This document shows positions 1 to 7,878 of a stretch of 48,059 nucleotides of DNA, in pieces. Location: positions 1-48,059 of the forward strand of contig CALUJF010000021.1 in assembly GCA_944320855.1 (NCBI GenBank). The letters run 5' to 3'. Source of the stretch: an uncultured Phocaeicola sp. Its GTDB lineage: Bacteria > Bacteroidota > Bacteroidia > Bacteroidales > Bacteroidaceae. The position numbers and the translations under genes were made by a program. A model generated the notes under the pieces. It was not told the origin of the DNA. It searched no databases and was given only the letters and a program-made list of their open reading frames with translations. Position 1 is the first letter of the stretch, and the number at the start of each line of letters is the position of its first letter.

Positions 1-123
1 AATCCGACATTGGATGAGGAGGCTTTACGCATAGTAGGTATTATGCCTAAATGGAAACCTGGTAGGCAGAGAGGTAAGAATAAGAATGTGAAGTTTACTA
101 TTCCAATAGCTTTTAATCCTTAG
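1..123 (+). CDS. TonB C-terminal domain protein (5' end outside window)
   Basis: The first 40 codons, ending in TAG at 121-123, are the tail of a reading frame that enters from the left edge. The visible peptide has the late TonB C-terminal pattern: a conserved 'MPKWKPG' turn, then a basic stretch and a final beta strand 'VKFTIPIAF'. This domain contacts the TonB box of outer-membrane receptors and delivers energy from ExbB/ExbD. Only the last part is present, so the N-terminal half (membrane anchor, peptidase or sensor domain) is unknown. In Bacteroidota such C-termini also occur on BlaR1-type membrane peptidases, which cannot be excluded. Confidence 0.75.
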   Translation, partial: NPTLDEEALRIVGIMPKWKPGRQRGKNKNVKFTIPIAFNP

Positions 124-200
124 TTTATTGTCAATATATAAAATGTGTAAAAAGCCAGGTTATATTTCTCTTCATAATGAATCTGTATCAAAATATAATG

Positions 201-208
201 TATATTTG
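201..208 (+). promoter_or_regulatory. -7 box of putative promoter for the 232-1137 lipoprotein
   Basis: TATATTTG fits the Bacteroides -7 consensus TAnnTTTG and lies 23 bp before the ATG. No clear -33 TTTG is seen 19-21 bp upstream, so support is partial. Confidence 0.35.
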
Positions 209-231
209 ATTTGTCTATAAAAACATTGATT

Positions 232-1137
232 ATGAAACGATTTATTTGGTTGTTGCCTTTAGCTCTTTTTGTTTGCACATCGTGCAATTACAGTAATAAG
301 GGAAACAAGACTGCAAGTAAGAATGATACATCTGTATCGCTGTCTCAAAGACAACCCTACGAAGGATTTGAATGGAAAGAAATTTCCGGAGCCGGTTTGA
401 AACTGATGGCTCAAAGTAATGACGATATAAGGCTGTTGGTCGATCCGTTGCTTCCAGGTGTGGTAATGGTGAGAAACGGTGATGTCGCTCCTCACGCTTT
501 AATCAGGATATTCCGGTTGAAGAATAAACGTATAGACGATGTTATAGATATACTCTCAAGTTCCGCAGACTGGGATAAAAGTCAGACATGCAGGTTTGAA
601 GAAACAGATTCCGGCCGCAGTGGAGTACACAGGTATGTAATGCTCCCTGACGGTGATTATGCTGAGATGATAGACAGTATGAAGAAGCAGGAACCTGTTC
701 CGAGTACGTGCAATGGTTGGGGAACGGGTAATAGCGGAATGAGATATTTTGAGATATACGATAATGCTCCGGACAAGGCTGTCTTTATGGAAATAGGTCA
801 GGATGCACCGCTGTTTGATGAAAACAGTATCGAACTGTGTGAAACTGAAACGGATTCAACCTCTATGGACATGCTTTATACCATGGAAGGCGAATTGAGA
901 ATAGGGCATGAAGTGAGAGCGTTTACTCCTACAGGTAGCGACAGAGAGTTCTGGATTGTAGACAAGACCGGTCAGTTGCTTGAAAAGTATGACAAGATAA
1001 CGAAAGGTCAGAAAAACGGCAAGCCGGTAAAAGCTATATTAAGACTTGAATATAACGGAAAGTGGGACGATGGCTTTGCCGCTGAATATGATGGAACATA
1101 CCTTGTACGTGAAGTGGTGGAGTTGAAGGCTGAATAA
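232..1137 (+). CDS. Hypothetical exported lipoprotein, 301 aa
   Basis: I do not recognise the family. The ATG at 232 gives a clean lipoprotein signal peptide: MKR, a hydrophobic core, then the lipobox VCTSC with Cys about residue 18. An upstream in-frame TTG at 211 would add seven residues before the signal and is rejected. The mature part is soluble, mixed alpha/beta in appearance, with many acidic residues and a conserved-looking aromatic C-terminal half ('EFWIVDKTGQLLEKYDKITKG'-like repeats of turn and strand). After Cys the sequence is NYSNKG, without the K-(D/E)2 surface-export motif, so a periplasm-facing anchor is more likely. It stands alone between the TonB fragment and a strong terminator shared with the convergent ygiQ-type gene. 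Confidence 0.7.
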   Translation: MKRFIWLLPLALFVCTSCNYSNKGNKTASKNDTSVSLSQRQPYEGFEWKEISGAGLKLMAQSNDDIRLLVDPLLPGVVMVRNGDVAPHALIRIFRLKNKRIDDVIDILSSSADWDKSQTCRFEETDSGRSGVHRYVMLPDGDYAEMIDSMKKQEPVPSTCNGWGTGNSGMRYFEIYDNAPDKAVFMEIGQDAPLFDENSIELCETETDSTSMDMLYTMEGELRIGHEVRAFTPTGSDREFWIVDKTGQLLEKYDKITKGQKNGKPVKAILRLEYNGKWDDGFAAEYDGTYLVREVVELKAE

Positions 1138-1143
1138 TAAAAT

Positions 1144-1197
1144 ACGAGTGAAACAAACTGATTCGTAGATATAGCGTTTGTTTCACTCGTTTCTTTT
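1144..1197 (+). terminator. Rho-independent terminator between convergent genes
   Basis: A perfect 15-bp stem (1144-1158 pairs with 1176-1190, ACGAGTGAAACAAAC and its complement) with a 17-nt loop is followed by a T-rich tract on the plus strand. It ends the lipoprotein gene at 1137. The A-rich left flank makes it usable for the convergent gene ending at 1198 too. Confidence 0.85.
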
Positions 1198-3015
1198 TTA
1201 TCTCTTCTTGTAAAGTTTGTCTATAAGGTCATTCCTTCCGATGCGTCTCAGTTCGTTCATGATGTTCTTTCTTTCCTCAGGCTTGTACCAGAAGAAGAAC
1301 ATGCGTTGCGCAAGTTTCTCTTTCTGAGTTTTTGCAGAGAAAATAGGCTCAAGGGTATAAGGATGGTAACCTGTGTACCAGGCTTCTGTAGCGACTGTCA
1401 TAGGGGTAGGGGTGAAGTCCTGTACCTGTTCCAGATGGAAGTCAAGCCTTTTGGTTATAACAGCTAATTCTGCCATATCCTCAGACGTGCATCCCGGGTG
1501 ACTGCTTATGAAGTATGGTATAATCTGTTGGCGCAGGTTATGTTCCGTATTTATGCGGTCGAATATCTTCTTGAACCTTTCAAACTGTTCGAACGGAGGT
1601 TTGCGCATGACGTAAAGCACTTTGTCGCTTGTGTGTTCAGGTGCTACCTTCAGTCGTCCGCTCACGTGTTTCATTATCAACTCGCGGGTGTATTCCTGAG
1701 TGCTTTTGTTTACAGCCGGGTCTTTACTTTCGTGCAGAAGCAAGTCGTATCGTACACCGCTGCCAATAAAGCTCTTTTTGATTCCTGGAAGTGCATCTAC
1801 GGCATGATAGATGTCCAGCAGTGGCCTGTGGTCTGTATTTAGATTAGGGCATACCTTGGGATGAATGCACGAAGGGCGTTTGCACCGGCGGCACATACTT
1901 TCGTCTTTTCCCCTCATGGCATACATGTTGGCAGACGGACCTCCAAGGTCGCTCAGATAACCCTTGAAATCAGGCATTTCAGTTATAGCTTTCACCTCCT
2001 TCAAGATACTTTCCTTGCTTCGACTTACGATGAATTTACCCTGGTGGGCTGATATGGTGCAGAATGCGCATCCTCCGAAACATCCTCTGTGGAGGTTGAC
2101 GGAGAATTTTATCATATCGTATGCCGGAATACGTTTGTTCTTGTATTTCGGATGCGGAAGGCGTGTATATGGGAGGTCGAACGACATATCCAGTTCGCCC
2201 TGAGTCATTGGCGGATAAGGCGGATTTACCACTACCACTTTCTTTCCCGATTCCTGGATAATCCTCTGTGCGGCATATTTGTTCGACTCTTCTTCTATAT
2301 GTCTGAAGTTCTCAGCCTGTTTTTTCTTGTCTTTCAGGCATTCCTCATGAGAATAAAGCCTTAAATCATTTTCTCCAGACTTGAATTCTTCCTTTTTGCA
2401 TACATACGCAGTCTGAAGAATGTCTGTCGGTATGACAGGGTTTGCAGACATTCGTCTGCATAAGTCAGTTATTGGCTTTTCTCCCATTCCGTATATCAGC
2501 AGGTCGGCTCCGGAATCAATCAGGATGGACTGTCTGACCTTGTCCTGCCAGTAATCGTAGTGGGTAAGACGGCGCAGTGAGGCCTCTATTCCGCCTATGA
2601 TAACTGGAACATCGGGATAGAGTTTCTTCAATATCTGTGAATATACTATAGTAGGATATTCCGGGCGCATATCATGTCGTCCGTCGGGGGTGTACGCATC
2701 TTCGCTTCGCAAACGCTTGTTGGCAGTATATTTGTTCACCATACTGTCCATACATCCGGCTGATATTCCGAAAAAGAGTCTTGGCTTACCTAATTTCTTG
2801 AAGTCACGAAGGTCGTCGCGCCAGTTTGGCTGTGGCACGATGGCAACTTTAAGTCCTTGAGCCTCAAGTATTCTTCCTATTACGGCAGCTCCGAACGATG
2901 GATGGTCAACGTATGCGTCGCCACTGAACAGAATGACATCGAGTTCATCCCATCCTCTTAGCTCTACTTCTTTCTTGGTTGTTGGCAACCAGTCCGTTAG
3001 ATTATGTTCTTTCAA
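1198..3015 (-). CDS. ygiQ: YgiQ-family (UPF0313) radical SAM protein
   Basis: A 605-aa protein with the long N-terminal cobalamin-binding-like region of the UPF0313 family ('GDAYVDHPSFG', 'GGIEASLRR') followed by a radical SAM domain. The 4Fe-4S ligands are Cys312, Cys316 and Cys319 in RGCFGGCAFC (C-x3-C-x2-C). Two further cysteine clusters near residues 380-395 (MCRRCKRPSC..VCP) are characteristic of the family and may hold a second cluster. Length agrees with other YgiQ proteins. The reaction is not established in the family. It follows the 106-aa gene by only three bases on the same strand, so the two are probably cotranscribed from the promoter at 3369-3399. Confidence 0.93.
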   Translation of the reverse strand: MKEHNLTDWLPTTKKEVELRGWDELDVILFSGDAYVDHPSFGAAVIGRILEAQGLKVAIVPQPNWRDDLRDFKKLGKPRLFFGISAGCMDSMVNKYTANKRLRSEDAYTPDGRHDMRPEYPTIVYSQILKKLYPDVPVIIGGIEASLRRLTHYDYWQDKVRQSILIDSGADLLIYGMGEKPITDLCRRMSANPVIPTDILQTAYVCKKEEFKSGENDLRLYSHEECLKDKKKQAENFRHIEEESNKYAAQRIIQESGKKVVVVNPPYPPMTQGELDMSFDLPYTRLPHPKYKNKRIPAYDMIKFSVNLHRGCFGGCAFCTISAHQGKFIVSRSKESILKEVKAITEMPDFKGYLSDLGGPSANMYAMRGKDESMCRRCKRPSCIHPKVCPNLNTDHRPLLDIYHAVDALPGIKKSFIGSGVRYDLLLHESKDPAVNKSTQEYTRELIMKHVSGRLKVAPEHTSDKVLYVMRKPPFEQFERFKKIFDRINTEHNLRQQIIPYFISSHPGCTSEDMAELAVITKRLDFHLEQVQDFTPTPMTVATEAWYTGYHPYTLEPIFSAKTQKEKLAQRMFFFWYKPEERKNIMNELRRIGRNDLIDKLYKKR

Positions 3016-3018
3016 GAT

Positions 3019-3339
3019 TTATTCTTCTGTTTCTTCGATATTACCTTTTTCTCTCTCCCAGTTGATGTACAGCATGATGAGCTGATGCAGACCGAAAGCC
3101 TTCATATTGTCGTGATAAATTACGTTCAGGCAGAGGTCGAGCAAGTCCTTGCAGTCTTCCTCAGACGAACCTATCAGCGAACGAATGTTGAGTTTCAGTT
3201 TCTCCAGTACGCTTTCGTCAACTATACCGTTGCTGTCAATAAGTTGCTGGAACAGAGAATATTTTTCTATTGTCTTAAGATTTTCTTCCGATATGTTCAG
3301 ACTTCTTGTGCCTGAAGGATTAGCTTGAATTGTAAACAT
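3019..3339 (-). CDS. Hypothetical protein, 106 aa, upstream of ygiQ
   Basis: Small soluble acidic protein with no signal peptide, no membrane segment and no recognised domain. It looks largely alpha-helical, and ends in an acidic tail (NIEETEE). A good Bacteroides promoter lies 30-60 bp upstream, and ygiQ starts three bases after its stop, which argues that it is a real gene of an operon and not a chance reading frame. Function is unknown; the linkage suggests only coexpression with the radical SAM protein. Confidence 0.7.
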   Translation of the reverse strand: MFTIQANPSGTRSLNISEENLKTIEKYSLFQQLIDSNGIVDESVLEKLKLNIRSLIGSSEEDCKDLLDLCLNVIYHDNMKAFGLHQLIMLYINWEREKGNIEETEE

Positions 3340-3368
3340 AGTTTTATGGGTTTATGTTGTTAATAGGA

Positions 3369-3399
3369 CAAATATAATGCAAACTGAATGAAATACAAA
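3369..3399 (-). promoter_or_regulatory. Promoter of the 106-aa gene/ygiQ operon
   Basis: Read on the minus strand: -33 box TTTG (complement of 3396-3399), 19-bp spacer, -7 box TATATTTG (complement of 3369-3376). Both boxes and the spacing match the Bacteroides consensus, about 30 bp before the start at 3339. Confidence 0.75.
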
Positions 3400-3461
3400 G
3401 TTTTCGGACTTTAAATTCCTTTTAATTCGGAATCTGTTTGAAAATGCCTTTACAAAGAAAC

Positions 3462-3549
3462 CGTAACACGTTCGTGTTCCACCCGTTACACGTACGTGTT
3501 ACGCTCGCTTCACGTTCGTGTTACGCGCGTTACACGTTCGTGTTACGGT
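3462..3549. repeat. Four tandem 22-nt palindromic repeats (array 1)
   Basis: Four units of exactly 22 nt (3462-3483, 3484-3505, 3506-3527, 3528-3549). Each is built around the palindrome ACACGTnCGTGT with consensus CGTTACACGTnCGTGTTnCG plus two variable bases. Each unit can fold by itself. The block is far richer in GC than the flanking spacer. A second four-unit array of the same family lies at 46509-46596. Confidence 0.9.
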
Positions 3550-3620
3550 TTTTGAAACGGTTCGTTTCGGAAAATCTTTACAAACGTTTCAGAAAATGTT
3601 TGCTGAAGAATACATAAAAA

Positions 3621-3670
3621 TCCCTCTCTCGGCAGAATCATATGAGAAGTGTTCTCTGTCGAAAGAGGGA
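3621..3670 (-). terminator. Terminator of the YeiH-family gene
   Basis: Near-perfect 16-bp stem (3621-3636 with 3655-3670, two mismatches), GC-rich. On the minus strand it is followed by ATTTTTATG, a T tract. It lies 31 bp after the stop at 3701. Confidence 0.75.
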
Positions 3671-3700
3671 GGTTATGATAGTATATTTCTTAGAACCGTA

Positions 3701-4777
3701 TTATCCAAACATCGGAACAAGGTATTTAGTCAGCAGATATCCGCCGCCTACAAGCCAGATGTAGAGCAATCCTGCGAGGACGAATGGTTTCGCACCTGCC
3801 TGTTTGAACTTGTCCAAGCTTGTGTCAGTACCAAGTGCTGTCATTGCCATGGTTAGCATGAAGGTATCGATATATTCTATAGCTCCGTTCAGGGGGATTT
3901 CCTTTACACTGTCCACTCCCAGGAGATATTGCAGAAGCGAGTTGAGGCAGATTATTCCGATGAATCCGAATGCGAACCAAGGAATGGTGATTTTGCTTTT
4001 CTGAGCCTTTCCGCTTGCATCCTTGCTCTTGCGTCCTGAAAGTGCTATACCCATTATCACGAGCACCGGAGCAAGCATCATCACGCGAATCATTTTAGTG
4101 ATAGTGGCTGTACCTGCTATGCCGAGTGCGTCTGTAGGGTCCATGGCGTTTCCGGCTCCTGCCACGTGTGCCACTTCGTGAAGCGTACTTCCTGTGTAGA
4201 TTGCCACGCCTGTATCTCCCAGTGCATCAAGCATTCCCGAACGGTACATGATAGGGTAGAGGAACATTGATATTGTTCCGAAGATAACCACTGTAGATAC
4301 TGCAATAGCTGTTTTGTGACCTTCGCATTTCACCACCGGTTCGGCTCCAAGTACTGCTGCCGCACCGCAGATGGCACTACCTGTAGCTGTCATCAGAGAT
4401 GTGTCTGCATCCATTTTCAGCAGTTTGCCAAACCATATGCCGAGGAAGATTGTTCCTGCCACTATTATAGTGTCTATCACCACTGCCGGTATTCCCACGG
4501 CAGCCACTTGCGTAAGAGTGAGGCGGAAACCGTAGAGCACGATACCTGCACGCAGAATCTGCTTTGTACAGAACTTGATTCCCGGTACCCATGTTTCAGG
4601 CAGTTTGTTTCTCAGACTGTTGGCATAAAGCATACCAAGGATGATACCTACAATCAGCGGACTGAATGACAGACTTTTTACGAACGGGATTTCTGCAATG
4701 TAGAAAGCAGCGAATGAGAACAGTGCGATAAGCAAAATACCGTGGATGGTATTGGCGCGATTTTCTTTTGTAAACAT
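3701..4777 (-). CDS. YeiH/UPF0324 family membrane protein (putative sulfate exporter family)
   Basis: A 358-aa integral membrane protein with about ten hydrophobic segments. The family pattern is clear: 'SFSPLIVGIILGMLYAN' near residues 36-52, 'LRAGIVLYGFRLTL', a conserved 'ATGSAICGAAAVLGAEP' re-entrant-like loop and 'TGSTLHEVAHVAGAG'. The family is annotated as a putative sulfate exporter, but direct transport data are few. The gene stands alone with its own terminator, and a -7 box at 4819-4826. Start chosen at the first Met, which sits directly before the first basic/hydrophobic segment. Confidence 0.88.
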   Translation of the reverse strand: MFTKENRANTIHGILLIALFSFAAFYIAEIPFVKSLSFSPLIVGIILGMLYANSLRNKLPETWVPGIKFCTKQILRAGIVLYGFRLTLTQVAAVGIPAVVIDTIIVAGTIFLGIWFGKLLKMDADTSLMTATGSAICGAAAVLGAEPVVKCEGHKTAIAVSTVVIFGTISMFLYPIMYRSGMLDALGDTGVAIYTGSTLHEVAHVAGAGNAMDPTDALGIAGTATITKMIRVMMLAPVLVIMGIALSGRKSKDASGKAQKSKITIPWFAFGFIGIICLNSLLQYLLGVDSVKEIPLNGAIEYIDTFMLTMAMTALGTDTSLDKFKQAGAKPFVLAGLLYIWLVGGGYLLTKYLVPMFG

Positions 4778-4818
4778 ATCGTTTTTCGTTTTTGTTTATA
4801 GTTTCTTGTTTCCGGCTG

Positions 4819-4826
4819 CAAAGATA
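4819..4826 (-). promoter_or_regulatory. -7 box of the YeiH-family gene
   Basis: Minus-strand TATCTTTG followed by CAGCCGG, the most common Bacteroides -7 form, about 42 bp before the start at 4777. No convincing -33 box was found. Confidence 0.5.
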
Positions 4827-4941
4827 GTGCTTTTGGCAATATGTTGTTTTTCATCTTATTTTATAGCTTATAACTTTTAGTAATAACCGAAAAAGGTGAA
4901 TAAATACTGTTGCCTGCTTTTCCTATGTCGGGCATTATTGT

Positions 4942-4949
4942 TAATTTTG
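4942..4949 (+). promoter_or_regulatory. -7 box upstream of the 4975 gene/truA operon
   Basis: TAATTTTG matches TAnnTTTG and is followed by CACG, about 25 bp before the ATG at 4975. A -33 element at the right distance is not evident. Confidence 0.45.
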
Positions 4950-4974
4950 CACGCGAAAATATAAATATGACAGA

Positions 4975-5637
4975 ATGAAGAATTTATTTGGGGCTTTTTG
5001 TGCATTGGCCATCGTTGTAGCGGCTCTTTCATCGTGCGGTGACAAGAGTATGAAGATGAATAATCCACGTAATATAAAAGGTGTGGTAAGTTACAAACGT
5101 TCGTTCGGCGACCTTAATGCCGTTCAGCTGAAATCGGCAAAGGCGATAGGTATTTCTCCTGTGGCATCGCGCGAGGAGGCTGAACATCTGAAGAAAAAAC
5201 TTGTGAAAATCGAACCGTGCGAATATTATGACATGGACTCGCTTACACATTCCATTCCTTTCCTTGTTCCTACGGCAAGCGCATTGCTTGAATCTATAGG
5301 CGAGAATTTCCTGGATTCGCTTGAAAGCAAGGGACTTAACCCTAACAAGGTGATAGTAACTTCGGTTACCCGCACCAAAGAAGACGTGAAACGCCTCAGA
5401 CGCACAAACGGAAATGCATCTATGAATTCATGTCACTTCTACGGAACGACTTTCGACATCAGCTGGAAGAGATTTACCAAAGTTGAAGACCCCGACGGAC
5501 GACCGATGCAGGACGTACGTGCTGATACTCTGAAACTTGTTTTAGCAGAGGTGCTTCGAGACCTGAAGAAGGAGGAAAGATGCTACGTCAAGTATGAACT
5601 GAAACAGGGATGTTTCCATATAACAGCAAGAAAATAA
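4975..5637 (+). CDS. DUF5715-like lipoprotein with M15 peptidase-type metal site
   Basis: A 220-aa exported lipoprotein: signal peptide 1-20 with lipobox ALSSC (Cys21). From about residue 90 it resembles the DUF5715 family, which looks related to M15 D-Ala-D-Ala carboxypeptidases (VanY/DD-peptidase fold). The visible signature is SVTRT (130-134), then SCHFYGTTFDI with His154 and Asp161, and CFHIT with His215 near the C-terminus. This His, Asp, His order is what M15 enzymes use to hold zinc. A role in trimming peptidoglycan stem peptides is inference. The gene is followed by truA after three bases, so the two share a transcript. Confidence 0.75.
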   Translation: MKNLFGAFCALAIVVAALSSCGDKSMKMNNPRNIKGVVSYKRSFGDLNAVQLKSAKAIGISPVASREEAEHLKKKLVKIEPCEYYDMDSLTHSIPFLVPTASALLESIGENFLDSLESKGLNPNKVIVTSVTRTKEDVKRLRRTNGNASMNSCHFYGTTFDISWKRFTKVEDPDGRPMQDVRADTLKLVLAEVLRDLKKEERCYVKYELKQGCFHITARK

Positions 5638-5640
5638 CAG

Positions 5641-6393
5641 ATGAACAGATATTTCATATACCTTGCCTACGATGGTACGAACTATCACGGATGGCAGATT
5701 CAGCCCAACGGCGACAGTGTGCAGGAAACCCTGAACAAGGCTTTGGCTACATTCCTCAGAGATGAAAGCATAGAAGTGGTTGGGGCCGGACGCACTGATG
5801 CAGGTGTGCATGCTAAGCTTATGGTTGCACATTTCGATATCGACCGCGAACTCGACTGTGAGTTGGTGGCCGACAAGTTGAACCGTCTGCTTCCGCAGGA
5901 CATATCTGTATATAGCGTGAAGCGGGTGCGTGAAGATGCTCATGCACGTTTCGATGCCACATACCGCACTTACAAATACTATATCACTACTCGCAAGGAC
6001 CCGTTTGCACGTCATTATTCCTGGAGATTGTTCCAGAAACTCGACATTGATAAGATGAACAAGGCGGCTGCCGTCCTGTTCGACTATATCGATTTCACAA
6101 GCTTCAGTAAGCTGCATACAGATGTGAAAACCAATAACTGCAAGATAATGCATGCCGAGTGGACACAGTGCGGAGAAGACGAATGGGTGTTTACTATCCA
6201 GGCCGACAGATTCCTGCGCAATATGGTGCGTGCGGTGGTAGGTACTCTGGTAGAAGTGGGACGCGGAAAGCTCTCGGTGGACGGATTCCGAAAAGTTATC
6301 GAGGACAAGAACCGTTGCAGTGCGGGAACTTCCGTTCCGGCTCATGCTCTGTTTCTCGTAGATATAGGCTATCCTGAGGATTTGTTCCTGTAG
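5641..6393 (+). CDS. truA: tRNA pseudouridine(38-40) synthase TruA
   Basis: A 250-aa enzyme that converts U38-40 of the tRNA anticodon stem to pseudouridine. The N-terminal strand '[16 protein letters not shown]' and the catalytic motif [11 protein letters not shown] with Asp53 are intact. The C-terminal TruA repeat '[20 protein letters not shown]' and ending are also complete. Length is normal. It starts three bases after the preceding stop (5637). Downstream there is no simple hairpin terminator but the 11-nt repeat array at 6414-6479. Confidence 0.97.
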   Translation: MNRYFIYLAYDGTNYHGWQIQPNGDSVQETLNKALATFLRDESIEVVGAGRTDAGVHAKLMVAHFDIDRELDCELVADKLNRLLPQDISVYSVKRVREDAHARFDATYRTYKYYITTRKDPFARHYSWRLFQKLDIDKMNKAAAVLFDYIDFTSFSKLHTDVKTNNCKIMHAEWTQCGEDEWVFTIQADRFLRNMVRAVVGTLVEVGRGKLSVDGFRKVIEDKNRCSAGTSVPAHALFLVDIGYPEDLFL

Positions 6394-6413
6394 AAATCAG
6401 TTGCCTGTCTTAC

Positions 6414-6479
6414 GTTCAGAACTCGTTCACTGAATGTTCACCGACCGTTTACTGAACGGCTAATGAACGGCCACTGAAC
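6414..6479. repeat. Six tandem degenerate 11-nt repeats
   Basis: Starting at 6414 the sequence falls into six consecutive 11-nt units, such as GTTCACTGAAT, GTTTACTGAAC and GGCCACTGAAC, with GTT(C/T)A at the left and TGAAC at the right of most units. Period is exact while bases vary. It fills the truA to EamA-transporter spacer ahead of the 8-nt array. The same unit family builds 33430-33528. Confidence 0.85.
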
Positions 6480-6493
6480 AAATGAAAACCAAT

Positions 6494-6533
6494 AACTTAC
6501 AAACTCAAAAACTTATAAACTTACAAACTCAAA
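6494..6533 (+). repeat. Five 8-nt AACTYANA leader repeats before the EamA gene
   Basis: Five consecutive octamers (AACTTACA, AACTCAAA, AACTTATA, AACTTACA, AACTCAAA) end one base before the ATG at 6535. No Shine-Dalgarno is present, so this A-rich array is the ribosome-proximal leader of the gene. Confidence 0.9.
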
Positions 6534-6534
6534 T

Positions 6535-7440
6535 ATGTGGTTACTGTTAGCGTTCTGCTCGGCAGCGTTGCTGGGCTTTTATGATGTATTCAAGAAGAAA
6601 TCGTTGGCGAACAACGCCGTTCTTCCCGTGCTCGGACTGAATACTCTGTTTTCAAGTCTTATCTTTATTCCGTTTATACTGATTTCGCATTTCAGTCCTG
6701 AGGTGCTCGACGGTTCTTTGTTCTATGTTCCGGAAGCAGACTGGGAGGTGCATAAATTCATCATTCTGAAGTCGTTCATCGTTCTCGGTTCGTGGGTGTT
6801 CGGCTATTTCGGTATGAAGCATCTGCCGCTTACTATAGTAGGACCTATCAATGCCACCCGTCCGGTGATGACGCTCGTAGGTGCGCTCCTTATCTTCGGC
6901 GAACGTCTGAATCTGTATCAGTGGATTGGTGTGCTCCTTGCCATCCTTTCGTTCTTTCTCCTCAGCCGTTCCGGCAAGAAGGAAGGCATAGACTTCAAGC
7001 ACGACCGTTGGGTGTGGTTCGTAGTGCTTGCTGCTGTTCTTGGAGCCATAAGCGGCCTGTATGACAAATATCTTATGGGGCAGTTCAACAACATGGTGGT
7101 GCAGGCATGGTATAACATCTATCAGCTTTTCCTTATGGGAGGTGTAATCCTCTTCCTGTGGTGGCCAAGACGCAAACACGGAACTCCTTTCCGCTGGGAC
7201 TGGTGCATTATACTGATTTCAATATTCCTTTCGGCTGCCGATTTTGTGTATTTTTACGCCCTGTCTATGGAAGATTCCATGATTTCCATTGTGTCGATGG
7301 TAAGACGAAGCAGTGTTGTGGTTTCATTCCTTTTCGGAGCAATGGTGTTCCGCGAGAAGAACCTGAAGAGCAAGGCGGTAGATTTGCTTTTGGTACTGAT
7401 AAGTATGCTGTTCCTGTATTTGGGAAATGTGTTGGGATAA
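6535..7440 (+). CDS. EamA/DMT-family transporter
   Basis: A 301-aa inner-membrane protein with ten hydrophobic segments arranged as two EamA repeats (about 1-140 and 155-300). Repeat 1 ends with 'GPINATRPVMTLVGALLIFGERLN' and repeat 2 with 'SIVSMVRRSSVVVSFLFGAMVFREKN', the usual family closing motif in which a Glu or Arg follows the eighth segment. The substrate of this drug/metabolite transporter is not predictable. The ATG is fixed by the 8-nt leader array that abuts it. It is the last gene of the plus-strand block and no clear terminator was found after it. Confidence 0.88.
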   Translation: MWLLLAFCSAALLGFYDVFKKKSLANNAVLPVLGLNTLFSSLIFIPFILISHFSPEVLDGSLFYVPEADWEVHKFIILKSFIVLGSWVFGYFGMKHLPLTIVGPINATRPVMTLVGALLIFGERLNLYQWIGVLLAILSFFLLSRSGKKEGIDFKHDRWVWFVVLAAVLGAISGLYDKYLMGQFNNMVVQAWYNIYQLFLMGGVILFLWWPRRKHGTPFRWDWCIILISIFLSAADFVYFYALSMEDSMISIVSMVRRSSVVVSFLFGAMVFREKNLKSKAVDLLLVLISMLFLYLGNVLG

Positions 7441-7878
7441 ATTCAGGCCTATAAATTCTTAAAATAATCTGCAAAGAACATGTTGAACCATTTGATGCCA
7501 TGATTGGTTACTTCATGCCTTGCGGATTTTTTTATGTAGATGTAGTAGGGGATAATCTACTATAGTATAATTTTCTGTTTTATCCTAATAAATTCTTTCT
7601 ATCCCAAATCCTTATATATGATATAAACAAAATAACAACAGTCTTTTCCTGATTTGAGGTGGCTTTTGAATCTTCTAATACTGTTAGAACGCCATTAGAA
7701 TACTTTTTAAACACTGTTTAAATACCATTTAAATGGTACTTAATAAAGCAAATACATTTTATCATTCCCGGTGTGAAAGATGTGAAAGTGAAATGTAGTA
7801 TGTTTTACTGAGAATATTCTTATGGATTGCAAAAATCACAGATTTCAGTTTATCATAGTCTTGGTCTATTTTTGTTCA
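7441..7878. other. 438-bp gene-free spacer
   Basis: AT-rich spacer between convergent genes. It contains the 11-nt array at 7661-7748 and otherwise no open frame, tRNA or hairpin terminator that I can support. Confidence 0.6.
7661..7748. repeat. Eight tandem degenerate 11-nt repeats (AT-rich)
   Basis: Eight consecutive 11-nt blocks from GGCTTTTGAAT at 7661 to ACTTAATAAAG at 7748, including GTTAGAACGCC, ATTAGAATACT, GTTTAAATACC and ATTTAAATGGT. Neighbouring blocks share NTTnAA(A/G) cores and tend to be each other's inverted complement (GTTTAAATACC against ATTTAAATGGT). The period equals that of the 6414 and 33430 arrays. Confidence 0.75.

Noticed and set aside
3462-3549. CRISPR array
   Set aside because: Units are adjacent with no unique spacers, and there are no cas genes.
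3518-3856. 112-aa plus-strand frame
   Set aside because: Its first part translates the 22-nt array and its end lies antisense to the YeiH gene.
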